Notes: generated from the letters alone by a model not told the origin. A stretch of DNA of 64,000 nt from Evansella alkalicola (GCF_019042735.1 NZ_JAHQCR010000088.1:124001-188000); one strand, 5' to 3'. Counted from the stretch's first letter, positions 25,372 through 34,351 are shown. Program-made: numbers and translations.

Positions 25372-26571
25372 CTAATTTATTTTTCCGTATTTTCCTGCTC
25401 CACCCTCTTTAATCATTAATTTCCCAGCTCTTGCAGCTAATATTTTATTTGCAATATTTTCAGGCACCACCGCCAATAGTTCTTCACCTGATACCTCATG
25501 TAATATTTTCATTTCTGTTTGGAAATTCGATAGCAGCTTGTCCATTGTTTTCGCCCCGCAACCTGGGATGAAGTCTAAAGGGACTTGATGTATATAAGGA
25601 GGATGTATAACCTTTTCTTCTTTCCTCTTGTTCATGACCAGCGACGATTGCTTAAGTGCTAAATCATCTATCCTCTCAGAAACGCCTTTAATTATTTTTG
25701 TTTGATCGTGACCATTAGGACACTCCCCATTTACGGCTTGAGTTTCGCAGACTTTACAGATCGTGCGGTAATACTTCCCTAGCCTTGGGTCTAAACCGAT
25801 ATTTCTAATGATCCCCCTGTCAGCCTCATTCTTCAATGCCAGGGTCAGTTCTTTGAATGATGGCTCGTTCAATTGTACAATTTGATGCTCCCTGCCAATT
25901 TTAGCTGTGGAGTGAGCATCTGAATTCGTTAAAAACGGGAAGTATTGCATTTCCAATAGCTTCTCCGCCATCTGTGTGTTAGAGCTTAAACCAAGTTCCA
26001 TTGCATGAATATCATTAAAATCAAACACTTCTTCTAGAGAAATATTTACACCTTTACCAAAGAGACTTTTAAACGGGGTAAATACATGCGCAGGAATAAA
26101 CCAACCATTAAGTGCGAGAACTTGTTTTTGTAGCTCCTTACCACTGACATATATACGCTGAGAACTTAAGTGAATATTTTTCATACGGGTCTTGCACCAA
26201 TTCGAAAAAACAGTCATTAGTTCTATCGTTGGGAAAAAACAAAGGACATGTATTGGGCCAATGGAGTTCTCATCATAGATCTCCAACTCTGTACCAAGGA
26301 TTAATGTAATCTGATCTAGATAGCTTAAACCGCCACCAGTAAGCTCCCTTGCATATCCAGTATCCAAAAGTTCCTCCAACTCCTCCAGCACTTCAGGAGA
26401 ATGGGAGTCGATTACTCCTACAATAGATAACCCTTTTCTTACAAGAGATTCCTCTAATACATTGGATAGGGTTAATTGGTTTGAAGCAGTGATCTTTACA
26501 GGGCGGCCTGATCTGGTTCTTCCAATATGTATGTGTAAATCCATATAATACTTATTTTTAGTCGATGACAA
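25372..26571 (-). CDS. yqxK: Endonuclease Q family protein (YqxK, PHP domain)
   Basis: About 399 residues from TTG 26571 (AAGGTGG upstream); other starts at 26580 or MDLHIHIG 26544 are possible. N-terminal PHP metal-dependent hydrolase: DLHIHIGRTRSG, GVIDSHSP, GTELEIYD, PAHVFTPF, LTNSDAHS. A four-cysteine zinc motif CKVCETQAVNGECPNGH (about 270-285) and a C-terminal HhH-like segment (IPGCGAKTMDKLL) fit EndoQ, which nicks DNA 5' of deaminated bases. Eleven bases behind nudF, both nucleotide-damage functions. Activity in this protein is inferred. Confidence 0.85.
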   Translation of the reverse strand: MSSTKNKYYMDLHIHIGRTRSGRPVKITASNQLTLSNVLEESLVRKGLSIVGVIDSHSPEVLEELEELLDTGYARELTGGGLSYLDQITLILGTELEIYDENSIGPIHVLCFFPTIELMTVFSNWCKTRMKNIHLSSQRIYVSGKELQKQVLALNGWFIPAHVFTPFKSLFGKGVNISLEEVFDFNDIHAMELGLSSNTQMAEKLLEMQYFPFLTNSDAHSTAKIGREHQIVQLNEPSFKELTLALKNEADRGIIRNIGLDPRLGKYYRTICKVCETQAVNGECPNGHDQTKIIKGVSERIDDLALKQSSLVMNKRKEEKVIHPPYIHQVPLDFIPGCGAKTMDKLLSNFQTEMKILHEVSGEELLAVVPENIANKILAARAGKLMIKEGGAGKYGKIN

Positions 26572-26581
26572 TACGACCACC

Positions 26582-27124
26582 TTACCTATTCTTTAATTGC
26601 TGTAGTCTTAAATATTGGATAGCATAGACTGTTTTCGCATCATGTATATGCTGTGTCTCAATTAGTCTTTCTGCTTCATCTAGTGTTACTTCAAAACGCT
26701 CTACAAATTCATCTTCGTCCAAATTTTCCTTTCCTTCTGTAAGTCCATCGGCTAAGTATAAATGAATGATTTCATCAGCAAATCCTGGACTTGTATAAAA
26801 AGAACCTACATTCGTCCAGTTTTCTGCAAGCATACCAGTTTCCTCTTCTAACTCTCTTTTTGCACATAATAGTGGGTCTTCGCCTTTTTCAAGTTTGCCT
26901 GCAGGTATTTCTGCGATAACTTTTTCTAGTGGCTTTCGAAACTGATTCACAAGTATAACTTTCCCTTCCGTTGTGACTGGAATAACTGCAACAGCTCCAG
27001 GATGCGTCACAATTTCTCGCTTACTTTCCTTGCCATTAGGCAGCTTTACATCATGAATGGTTAAATCAATGATTTTCCCTTTATAAATCGATTTTTCCTT
27101 TATTGTCCGCTCGTTTAAATCCAT
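26582..27124 (-). CDS. nudF: ADP-ribose pyrophosphatase (Nudix hydrolase)
   Basis: 180 residues. Nudix box with the GX5EX7REUXEEXGU pattern: GKLEKGEDPLLCAKREL followed by EEETG (about residues 83-104); upstream VILVNQFRKPLEKVIAEIPAG is typical of the ADP-ribose subfamily. Hydrolyses ADP-ribose to AMP and ribose-5-phosphate. ATG 27124 follows GGAGGGA. Same yqkF-mciZ-nudF-yqxK neighbourhood as B. subtilis. Confidence 0.95.
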   Translation of the reverse strand: MDLNERTIKEKSIYKGKIIDLTIHDVKLPNGKESKREIVTHPGAVAVIPVTTEGKVILVNQFRKPLEKVIAEIPAGKLEKGEDPLLCAKRELEEETGMLAENWTNVGSFYTSPGFADEIIHLYLADGLTEGKENLDEDEFVERFEVTLDEAERLIETQHIHDAKTVYAIQYLRLQQLKNR

Positions 27125-27220
27125 TTTATTATCCCTCCAGTTCTGATCTGTACCCTTTGTACATATTGTTTAGCATATCAAAGAAATCATTTAATTACAC
27201 AGAATTGGAGGGATTATTAC

Positions 27221-27442
27221 ATGAAAATTCATTGCACTAATAACGGTGTTGCCCTCATTGGGAAGGCTTGGGAAATTAGAGAATTTTTAAAACAAAAGAA
27301 GAAGCAATTTTATTTAGTGGAGGAATGGCACCGTTCACTCTCTAATAACCAGCATACTGCAGCTGCTACCCCTAAGAAAAATAAAGGATCTTTGTCAATT
27401 GTTCGTCCCATTGTTGATAAAGGAAATGGGGACAAATTCTGA
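27221..27442 (+). CDS. mciZ: MciZ-like FtsZ inhibitor, with a C-terminal extension
   Basis: 73 residues. Residues 1-40 (MKIHCTNNGVALIGKAWEIR, then EFLKQKKKQFYLVEEWHRSL) match the 40-residue B. subtilis MciZ, especially GVVLVGKAWEIR. MciZ is a mother-cell peptide that caps FtsZ filaments and blocks Z-ring formation during sporulation. Here the frame continues another 33 residues (NNQHTAAATPKKNKGS and on) and overlaps the 3' end of the convergent DUF3866 gene by 133 bases. ATG 27221 follows GGAGGGA. Divergent from nudF, as in B. subtilis. Confidence 0.8.
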   Translation: MKIHCTNNGVALIGKAWEIREFLKQKKKQFYLVEEWHRSLSNNQHTAAATPKKNKGSLSIVRPIVDKGNGDKF

Positions 27443-28416
27443 ACCCTTTCTAGTAACGGAAAAAGCTTATATTCTGAAATTTGTTTTATATAAATATGTG
27501 ATTGGTTCTTAATTAAATCAATTCCGTTACTCACTAAGCTGTCACTATACTCTCCACTTGGTAATGGTAAGATGCTTTCTGTTAATGTTAATTCCTTAAG
27601 AGGCGTTAATGTATGATGACTAATCCCGCGATGTCTCTCACGACTCTCATACTCTGATAGTCGAGGGATCCAGACTGGTTTACCTCCTAATGCGCCAATA
27701 TAATTAGCCCAATTTGCCTGACTTAATCCACTATAGCCATAGTGAGTGTTAGATCCTACTACCCCTGGTCCTAATGTAATTAAGATCGGTGTATCAATGG
27801 GGTATTTTTTTACTGCATATTGTAAGCCAGTGACTACGTTTACTGCATCTGCTTTTCCACCAAATGCTTGACCTGTCGTGATAGAATAAAACGACGATTG
27901 CTTATGTAAATAAGATACATGCTTGCTCATTATTAAGGGCAAAGAAGCCTCATCACTAAAGATAACTGCTAAAGAAGATTGTTCTTCTTTTAAGATTTTT
28001 AATAAAAACCAAACGATCGGGAGCATACTATGTAACTCGCCTATTAATATATTTCGTCCGTTCAAATGTATTGGTTGTTGAAATAATTCATGATCTATAC
28101 TTTCTGGAGCTTCTACGGATAAAACACTGTGTTGATCACTTAAATACCTTGCCTTCATGATATGTCCATCTTCTTTACTAATATCCTTCTCTTCTATATG
28201 CTTATTCATGACGTATCGAACGATATCCCATCCACCTGTTCCTAGTCTTAAATTGCCTGCCGTTGTGTTGACTATAACTACATCACCAACTTCAACGTCA
28301 GGACAAAGACTTCGATAAAGGAGCGCTTTCCCACACCCTCCCGAAGTTTTTATCCGAATAATATCATTTGATTTTTCTAGAATCTCTGTTACTCGAACCT
28401 TTTCTTCTGTAAGCAC
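27310..28416 (-). CDS. DUF3866 family protein
   Basis: 368 residues, predicted soluble. N-terminal beta-rich region GDVVIVNTTAGNLRLGTGGW (about 43-62) and DIVRYVMN are typical of DUF3866, a family with no established activity. Later features: VWFLLKILKEEQSSLAVIFS, ILITLGPGVVGSNTHYGYSG and an SRHxxIS-like ESRERHRGISHHTLT stretch. Its last 44 codons are antisense to mciZ. Start ATG 28416, followed by LTEEKVRVTEILEKSNDIIR. No functional clue from neighbours. Confidence 0.8.
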   Translation of the reverse strand: MLTEEKVRVTEILEKSNDIIRIKTSGGCGKALLYRSLCPDVEVGDVVIVNTTAGNLRLGTGGWDIVRYVMNKHIEEKDISKEDGHIMKARYLSDQHSVLSVEAPESIDHELFQQPIHLNGRNILIGELHSMLPIVWFLLKILKEEQSSLAVIFSDEASLPLIMSKHVSYLHKQSSFYSITTGQAFGGKADAVNVVTGLQYAVKKYPIDTPILITLGPGVVGSNTHYGYSGLSQANWANYIGALGGKPVWIPRLSEYESRERHRGISHHTLTPLKELTLTESILPLPSGEYSDSLVSNGIDLIKNQSHIYIKQISEYKLFPLLERVQNLSPFPLSTMGRTIDKDPLFFLGVAAAVCWLLESERCHSSTK

Positions 28417-28549
28417 GCCAACACCCCTCCCCTTCCCAATGTATTCTCATTTTCCTAATAAATACCCGTCCTCTTTTCTTGACTTGTAATAAATGATTGT
28501 TACTATCGTTATATAAACGGTTTCATCACTAAGAGAGCGAGGTGCAAGA

Positions 28550-29461
28550 ATGAATAAAAATAGATTAGGGAACTCAGACTTATATGTCTCGGAAATCGGT
28601 TTTGGATGTATGTCTCTAGGAATGGACCAGCCAAGCAACGAGAAACTCATTCATTACGCAATAGATCAAGGGATTAATTTTTTTGACACTGCCGACCTAT
28701 ATCAACGTGGTTGGAATGAAGAATCAGTAGGTAAAGCTCTACATGGAAAAAGAAATAATGTTATTCTCGCTTCTAAAGGAGGAAATGAATGGAAGAGTAA
28801 TGGAGAAGGATGGCAATGGAATCCTTCCAAACAACATATAAAAACCGCTTTAAAGGAGTCACTTAGGAGGCTAAATACAGATTATCTTGATTTATATCAA
28901 CTTCATGGGGGAACCATCGATGACCCAATCGGTGAGACGATTGAAGCATTTGAAGAGCTTGTTCAAGAAGGCACTGTTCGGTACTATGGTATTTCATCTA
29001 TCCGTCCTAATGTCATTAAATCGTATTTAAAAGAATCAAATATTGTGAGCATCATGATGCAATATAGTTTATTGGACCGTCGCCCAGAAGAATTCATGCC
29101 CTACATTGAAGAGCATAACGTTTCTATAATTGCCCGAGGACCTGTTGCTAAAGGCCACCTTACTGAGAGATATAAAAGAAAATTGACTTCAGATGGTTAT
29201 TTAACTTACTCTGAACAAGAACTAAAAGAAATGATTTCGAATTTGTTAGAAAAAGCGAACGATAAAGGATTAACATTGGAGCAATTAGCATTACGGTATG
29301 TTATAGATCACTCTGCAGTTGTTACAACAATTCCAGGGGCAAGCTCGATTGAACAGTTGGAGAGAAATATTTCCGCAGCTTTCGTAGATACTTTAAGTGA
29401 AGAGGAACTTGTTGCATTAGGAGCCGTTACAAATCAAATTAAATATGACAAACACCGTTAG
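28550..29461 (+). CDS. yqkF: Aldo/keto reductase YqkF
   Basis: 303 residues, a TIM-barrel NADPH-dependent oxidoreductase. Catalytic-tetrad context: NFFDTADLYQRGWNEESVGK (Asp, Tyr), ILASKGGNEW (Lys), DYLDLYQLHGG (His); cofactor region TTIPGASSIEQLERN near the C terminus. Physiological substrate unknown. ATG 28550 after GAGGTG. Location beside nudF/mciZ matches B. subtilis yqkF. Confidence 0.93.
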   Translation: MNKNRLGNSDLYVSEIGFGCMSLGMDQPSNEKLIHYAIDQGINFFDTADLYQRGWNEESVGKALHGKRNNVILASKGGNEWKSNGEGWQWNPSKQHIKTALKESLRRLNTDYLDLYQLHGGTIDDPIGETIEAFEELVQEGTVRYYGISSIRPNVIKSYLKESNIVSIMMQYSLLDRRPEEFMPYIEEHNVSIIARGPVAKGHLTERYKRKLTSDGYLTYSEQELKEMISNLLEKANDKGLTLEQLALRYVIDHSAVVTTIPGASSIEQLERNISAAFVDTLSEEELVALGAVTNQIKYDKHR

Positions 29462-29497
29462 TATGGAATTTGGTTAGGAATAAAAGAAAACAATGAT

Positions 29498-29623
29498 GAA
29501 GAGGCTGAAACAAAAGTATTTTTATATAAAAATTCAATCATTCAGTTTGGAAATATACATCCACTTTTGTTATTATTATTCGCATTTACAATGAAACACT
29601 TCAGTTATATCCCAGCCTCTTCA
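29498..29623. repeat. Long hairpin element, copy C (bidirectional terminator)
   Basis: About 126 bases bounded by GAAGAGGCTGAAACAAAAG and ATATCCCAGCCTCTTC. Interior ATTATTCGCATTTACAATGA and AACACTTCAG correspond to the right arms of copies at 31.4 and 33.7 kb. Sits between the convergent yqkF and thioredoxin genes. Confidence 0.7.
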
Positions 29624-29633
29624 TTTTAGTTTG

Positions 29634-30245
29634 CTACCTTCCCTCATACTCCTCCACTACGCTATCATACATAGATACTAATCTATCGTAGCTGACATAA
29701 CCCATCACGCTATTGGCAATGTAACCGTCTGGATCAATAAAAAAAGTCATAGGTAGCCCATAAACTCGATAATCATCATAAACTTGCCCATCTTCATCTA
29801 GAAGTACAGGATAGTTGATAGGAAAGTCCTCTAAAAACCTATATATTACTTCATGATTTGATTCTGTACTAGTCATATTTACACCTAAAATTTCAACATT
29901 GTCCTCTTCGTATTCCTCATAAAATTGAATGAAATGAGGAATTTCGTCAGTACAAGGCTTACACCATGAGGCCCACAAATTAATAATCACAAAATCCCCT
30001 CTGTGCTGAGATAAACTCATCATATCTGCTTCACCTTCATACACAGGTAAACTAAAATCTGGAGCTTCAACACCAAGTTGAATAGATGTAGTCCCATTTC
30101 CCCCTTGCTCAGTGCCCTCATTCAGATATTCTTGTATTTGTCGTTCATTTTGATTTTGTTGCGATTGATTCTCGTATATAACAAAGGCCCCAAGGCCAAG
30201 GGCAGCTATAAATAATAGTATCGTGGTTAATCGTTTAGCCTTCAT
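29634..30245 (-). CDS. TlpA/ResA-like membrane-anchored thioredoxin
   Basis: 203 residues. N-terminal signal anchor (RLTTILLFIAALGLGAFVIY), a low-complexity Gln/Asn linker, then a thioredoxin domain with WASWCKPC active site (about residue 96), a PAPDFSL-like APDFSLPVYEG start and cis-proline region YGLPMTFFIDPDG. Reducing extracytoplasmic oxidoreductase, as in cytochrome c maturation (ResA) or spore coat/cortex redox (StoA). Which of these cannot be told here; no ccdA or resBC is adjacent. Confidence 0.88.
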   Translation of the reverse strand: MKAKRLTTILLFIAALGLGAFVIYENQSQQNQNERQIQEYLNEGTEQGGNGTTSIQLGVEAPDFSLPVYEGEADMMSLSQHRGDFVIINLWASWCKPCTDEIPHFIQFYEEYEEDNVEILGVNMTSTESNHEVIYRFLEDFPINYPVLLDEDGQVYDDYRVYGLPMTFFIDPDGYIANSVMGYVSYDRLVSMYDSVVEEYEGR

Positions 30246-30518
30246 GATAAGCCTCCTCCATTTTCTTTCTCATCAACTTCAGTATAAATGGTATTCATGT
30301 TAGTTGAAAGGAATTAACATTCTATAAAATAGATCTACTTAAAACGGTAATAAATTTGATGTACAAGCGATATTATTTATTAAAATAGGTCTTAAAAAAA
30401 GATACTATTACAATCTTTTTTTTGGTAAGATAGTTGAAGTGTATAAATGTATATTATTAAAGTGGTTTCAGCTATAAGTTGTTAAGTAGCAAAACCTCAT
30501 GATGAAAGGAAGATCCAT

Positions 30519-31352
30519 GTGACATTATTTGAAGCAATTATCTTCGGAATCGTTCAAGGACTTACAGAATTTTTACCAATCTCAAGTACTGCCCACATTG
30601 TTATTACACAGTTAATATTCGGCTACACTTTTCCAGGACTTAGCTTTGAAATCTTTTTGCACCTCGCCTCTGTGTTAGCAGTTACAATTTATTTTTGGAA
30701 AGACTTATGGCGAGTCATTCAAGGATTTTTTAAGTTTCTAGGTGGAAAAAGAGAAGAGAACAAAACACAATTTTTCTTCGGAATATATATTTTAGTAGCT
30801 ACTATCATTACAGGTGTTTTAGGAATGGTTTTAACTGACGTGGCTTCAGATGCAATCAAGACACCACCATTTATTGCACTAGCACTTACGGTTACTGGGG
30901 TTGCTTTAATATTTATAGAAAGATTCCACCGTACTGGAAATAAATCAGAAGAAACAATGACTTTTTGGGATTCAGTCCTCGTAGGTTTAGGGCAAACGTT
31001 GGCAGTTATACCGGGAATCTCCCGTTCAGGTGCAACACTCGTTGTCTCCCTCTTAGCTGGATTAAACCGAGAAACAGCTGTAAGATATTCCTTCTTACTA
31101 GCAATCCCTGTCATCTTAGGCTCAACTGTATTAGCAATCGATGATTTTTCTGTCACTATGGTCGATTATATTGGTCCAATGAACTTAGTAGTTTCTTTTG
31201 TAGTTACGTTTATATTTTCGATGATTGGAATAGTCTGGCTTATTGATTTCTTAAAGAAGAGTAAGCTGATTTATTTTGCCATATACTGCTTTATCGTAGC
31301 AATTCTTGTATTTACACTGCTTGATCCAACGATGATTATGGAAGTAGAATAA
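30519..31352 (+). CDS. uppP: Undecaprenyl-diphosphatase UppP (BacA)
   Basis: 277 residues, eight-helix membrane protein that dephosphorylates undecaprenyl pyrophosphate to recycle the wall carrier lipid; overproduction confers bacitracin resistance. Diagnostic motifs: GIVQGLTEFLPISSTAHIVI (residues 10-29) and VIPGISRSGATLVVSLLAG (about 166-184). GTG start 30519 after GAAAGGAAG. Single gene followed by a long hairpin element. The 273 bases upstream hold only AT-rich promoter-like sequence. Confidence 0.96.
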   Translation: MTLFEAIIFGIVQGLTEFLPISSTAHIVITQLIFGYTFPGLSFEIFLHLASVLAVTIYFWKDLWRVIQGFFKFLGGKREENKTQFFFGIYILVATIITGVLGMVLTDVASDAIKTPPFIALALTVTGVALIFIERFHRTGNKSEETMTFWDSVLVGLGQTLAVIPGISRSGATLVVSLLAGLNRETAVRYSFLLAIPVILGSTVLAIDDFSVTMVDYIGPMNLVVSFVVTFIFSMIGIVWLIDFLKKSKLIYFAIYCFIVAILVFTLLDPTMIMEVE

Positions 31353-31374
31353 ATATTTGCATTGTAGACAATAG

Positions 31375-31502
31375 GATGAGGCTGGGACAAAAGTGTTTTA
31401 ACATATGAAAAAATCCGAACATTCGCTACGGAAATATACTCCGCAAAAGTTATTATTGTTCGCAATTTCAGTTAAACACTTAAGTTATGTCCCAGCCTCA
31501 TC
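31375..31502. repeat. Long hairpin element, copy A
   Basis: About 128 bases: GATGAGGCTGGGACAAAAGT and ATGTCCCAGCCTCATC ends, internal pairing of AGTGTTTTAAC with GTTAAACACTT, plus GAACATTCGCTACGGAA. Closely similar to the element at 33688-33813. Placed after uppP, so it may terminate that transcript. Confidence 0.75.
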
Positions 31503-31633
31503 TTATTTTATATATTAACAAAAGCCATATTTTAATGATTTACTATACGTCCTATAGTTGATAGAATATCAAGAGATATATAATCATAATTGATATTATA
31601 CATTCAGAGTATAGATTACTGATGGGGGACCAA

Positions 31634-32656
31634 ATGAATCGTAAAAATAACTTCTTCAAAGATCTTATTGGACTTTTATTATTATTCTTCTTTTTAATCC
31701 TGTTTTTAATGAGTGATACATTAAACAATAATGAAATGCTAAATGATATACCAAGAGCTTGGATAAATGTTAACACAATTTTTTTAAGTATAGTCATTGA
31801 AGCGATTCCTTTTATCCTTTTAGGGGTTTTCGTTTCAGCTTTAATCCAGATTTATGTGTCAGAAGATACGATCCAGCGTTTTTTACCAAGGAATGCTATC
31901 GTCGCTCTTTTACCTGCAGCTTTATTAGGCGCTATTCTCCCTTTATGTGAATGCGCTATTGTACCAGTAGTTAGGCGTTTAATAAAAAAGGGGATGCCAT
32001 TAAGTGTCGGAGTAGTGTTTCTCGTCGCAGCACCAATTTTAAACCCCGTCGTATTTGCATCAACTTATTTTGCTTTTCGAAGTGAAACGACCAATACAAT
32101 ATTATATTCAAGAATGGGACTAGCCTTTGTTTTATCTATCATTATAGGTGGAATCCTATACTCTATATTTAAAAATAGTAATCAGCTAAGAAGTGATGTA
32201 ACTGTACATCACCACCATCACATAACAAATATTCAGAAACCAACCTTTTTCACTAGAATAAGAGACGTTTTGCACCATGCCGTAGATGAGTTTTTCATGA
32301 TGGGTAAGTATTTAATAATAGGTGCGTTCATTGCTGCTCTATTCCAAACATTCCTAGACCGTGCCATTCTTACTACAATCGGGCAAAATGATTATTCTTC
32401 CACAGCTGTCATGATGGTTTTTGCTTACTTGTTATCATTATGCTCAGAAGCAGATGCATTCGTTGCATCATCATTCGGTAGACAATTTACGGATATGTCA
32501 CTGGTAGCCTTCTTAGTTTATGGACCTATGCTTGATTTAAAAAATACAATTATGCTCTTTGCATTTTTTAAGTCCCGATTCGTCATCACCTTTATGATAA
32601 CAGTTACTGTTGTTGTTTTTGCAGCAGTAGTCATCTTGTTTGGATTTATATTATAA
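31634..32656 (+). CDS. ycgR: Permease of the YcgR (UPF0718/DUF318) family
   Basis: 340 residues from ATG 31634 (GGGGGA upstream; ATG 31622 abuts that site). About eight to nine transmembrane helices (FKDLIGLLLLFFFLILFLMS; IVIEAIPFILLGVFVSALIQ; ALLPAALLGAILPLCECAIV). The family motif PLCECAIVPVVRRLIKKGMP is present twice in degenerate form (SLCSEADAF). A five-histidine cytoplasmic loop (VTVHHHHHITN, about residue 195) suggests metal binding. Partner of the downstream ycgQ-like gene, 15 bases away. Substrate unknown. Confidence 0.85.
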   Translation: MNRKNNFFKDLIGLLLLFFFLILFLMSDTLNNNEMLNDIPRAWINVNTIFLSIVIEAIPFILLGVFVSALIQIYVSEDTIQRFLPRNAIVALLPAALLGAILPLCECAIVPVVRRLIKKGMPLSVGVVFLVAAPILNPVVFASTYFAFRSETTNTILYSRMGLAFVLSIIIGGILYSIFKNSNQLRSDVTVHHHHHITNIQKPTFFTRIRDVLHHAVDEFFMMGKYLIIGAFIAALFQTFLDRAILTTIGQNDYSSTAVMMVFAYLLSLCSEADAFVASSFGRQFTDMSLVAFLVYGPMLDLKNTIMLFAFFKSRFVITFMITVTVVVFAAVVILFGFIL

Positions 32657-32671
32657 AAGGAGTGAGTCTAT

Positions 32672-33649
32672 ATGAGAAAATACGACCACCTTTTTCATGC
32701 TTATATTCAAGGGATTATTCTGATTGGGTTTGCCTTGTTAATTCTAGGACTGGTTATTACTGGTAATATCGTTTACTATATCGCTCCAATGATGATGCCT
32801 TTTATTTATTTTGCTATGATTACATTCTTCCTTTTAGGGATTGTACAAATTTTTCGTAGCACGAAAAAAGATAGTGAGCATGATACATCTTGTCAATGTG
32901 ATCATGATCATCAAATAAAGGGACCCGCACCTGTGAAGTTATTGATTTATAGTATATTTATTCTTCCAATACTATTTGGATTTATCATTCCTGACAAAGC
33001 ACTTGATAGCTCCATTGCTGCAAACCGTGGGATACAATATGGTTCTGGATTAGGGATCAATCAAGCAAGTGCTCAAACTTCTGTTAAAGAAGATGGCGAA
33101 GAGAATTCCTTGGCTCGTGCAGAAGCTTTCTTAGAAGATCCAGAGGCTTATTTAAGTAGCTTAGAGCAGTTTAGTGATGACTATATAGAAGAGGGTCATA
33201 ATCCATATGAACTTGAATCCTTTTATGATGAGGATTGGTTTAACGAGTATTATGATGAACTCGCTCAAGAATTAAGTAAAGAGTCTATCATTACTGTAAC
33301 TGATCGAAACTACCTAGATGTGATGACTGTATTAGACCTCTATTTAGATCAATTTATAGGGAAAGAAATTGAAATACTCGGTTTTGCTTTTAGGGAGCTA
33401 GACTTTACTGAAAATCAGATTGTAGTGGCCCGTTTTTCTATTACGTGTTGTACAGCTGATGCAGGTGTATATGGTACTCTTGTCGAGTCTGAGGAAGCCC
33501 GACATTATGACGAAGATACTTGGATTTATGTTACTGGTACAATTGACCGGGGAGAATATAATGATTTCATTATTCCTGTTATAAAAGATGCATCTATTAC
33601 AGAAGTAGATCAACCTGATTCACCTTATGTTTATCCAAGTTACTATTAA
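32672..33649 (+). CDS. ycgQ: YcgQ-like TIGR03943 family membrane protein
   Basis: 325 residues. Three to four N-terminal helices (GIILIGFALLILGLVITGNI, MMMPFIYFAMITFFLLGIVQ and LIYSIFILPILFGFIIP) interrupted by a His/Cys-rich loop (DSEHDTSCQCDHDHQ, about 68-82), then a large acidic extracytoplasmic domain with a conserved ITCCTADAG and a DxxWIYVTGTI strand. TIGR03943 proteins are always paired with DUF318 permeases. The loop could bind zinc or copper. Function unproven. Confidence 0.85.
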   Translation: MRKYDHLFHAYIQGIILIGFALLILGLVITGNIVYYIAPMMMPFIYFAMITFFLLGIVQIFRSTKKDSEHDTSCQCDHDHQIKGPAPVKLLIYSIFILPILFGFIIPDKALDSSIAANRGIQYGSGLGINQASAQTSVKEDGEENSLARAEAFLEDPEAYLSSLEQFSDDYIEEGHNPYELESFYDEDWFNEYYDELAQELSKESIITVTDRNYLDVMTVLDLYLDQFIGKEIEILGFAFRELDFTENQIVVARFSITCCTADAGVYGTLVESEEARHYDEDTWIYVTGTIDRGEYNDFIIPVIKDASITEVDQPDSPYVYPSYY

Positions 33650-33687
33650 GGAAATTGACTTTTTTACTTGAATTAAATGGATTGTAA

Positions 33688-33813
33688 GAAAGAGGCTGGG
33701 ACAAAAGTGTTTTAACATATGAAATATTCGAACATTCGCTACGGAACTTAGGTATAATTTATTATCGTTCGCAATTTCAGTTAAACACTTTAGATATTTC
33801 CTAGCCTCTTTCT
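33688..33813. repeat. Long hairpin element, copy B (bidirectional terminator)
   Basis: About 126 bases: GAAAGAGGCTGGGACAAAAG and TCCTAGCCTCTTTC ends; shares GAGGCTGGGACAAAAGTGTT, TTAACATATGAAA, CGAACATTCGCTACGGAA and TTCGCAATTTCAGTTAAACA with copy A. Between the convergent ycgQ and ypqE genes. Confidence 0.75.
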
Positions 33814-33829
33814 TTATTTTTAGGGTAGA

Positions 33830-34351
33830 CTATTTTTTTATTACTGTCATAAGTGTAGTCTCACCAGCAATACAATCAGCTACTTCTTCCTTATTTAGTT
33901 CACTCACAGCATCTCCATTAGTAATGATGAGTGGTGTAATTGTACTTGCAGCCTTACTCTCAACTTGTCCCATATCAAATTTAATGAGCTTATCTCCAGT
34001 CTTAACATTATCACCCTGCTTAATAAATGCCTCGAACCCTTCCCCTTTCATGTTAACGGTATCAATTCCAATATGAATCAAGATTTCAATTCCATTTACT
34101 GTTTTTATACCAATGGCATGTTTTGTCGGGAATAAATTGATAACTTCTCCATCTACAGGAGCTAAAACTAGAGAGTCTGCAGGCTCAATTGCCATCCCGT
34201 CCCCCATCATCTTCTGTGAAAAAGTAGGGTCTGGGACTTCTGATAAAGGAACAACTTTTCCTGTCATGGGACTCTTCACTATATCACTACCCGTTGCTTT
34301 TGAAGCTCCTTTTTCATTTTTTTTATCTAACCCAAATAACTTTTTTAACAT
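33830..34351 (-). CDS. ypqE: PTS glucose-type EIIA component (YpqE-like)
   Basis: 173 residues, stand-alone EIIA(Glc) fold. Active-site histidine in ILIHIGIDTVNMKGEGFEAF, second histidine in FPTKHAIGIKT, and VKSPMTGKVVPLSEVPDPTF at the N terminus. Accepts phosphate from HPr and passes it to EIIB domains; B. subtilis YpqE is an orphan of unclear target. The short N-terminal MLKKLFGLDKKNEKGAS leader is like YpqE. Monocistronic. Confidence 0.9.
   Translation of the reverse strand: MLKKLFGLDKKNEKGASKATGSDIVKSPMTGKVVPLSEVPDPTFSQKMMGDGMAIEPADSLVLAPVDGEVINLFPTKHAIGIKTVNGIEILIHIGIDTVNMKGEGFEAFIKQGDNVKTGDKLIKFDMGQVESKAASTITPLIITNGDAVSELNKEEVADCIAGETTLMTVIKK

Noticed and set aside
31500..31633. Possible Zur box in front of the ycgR-like gene
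   Set aside because: AT-rich dyads such as ATAATTGATATTAT exist but match the Zur consensus too poorly to report.
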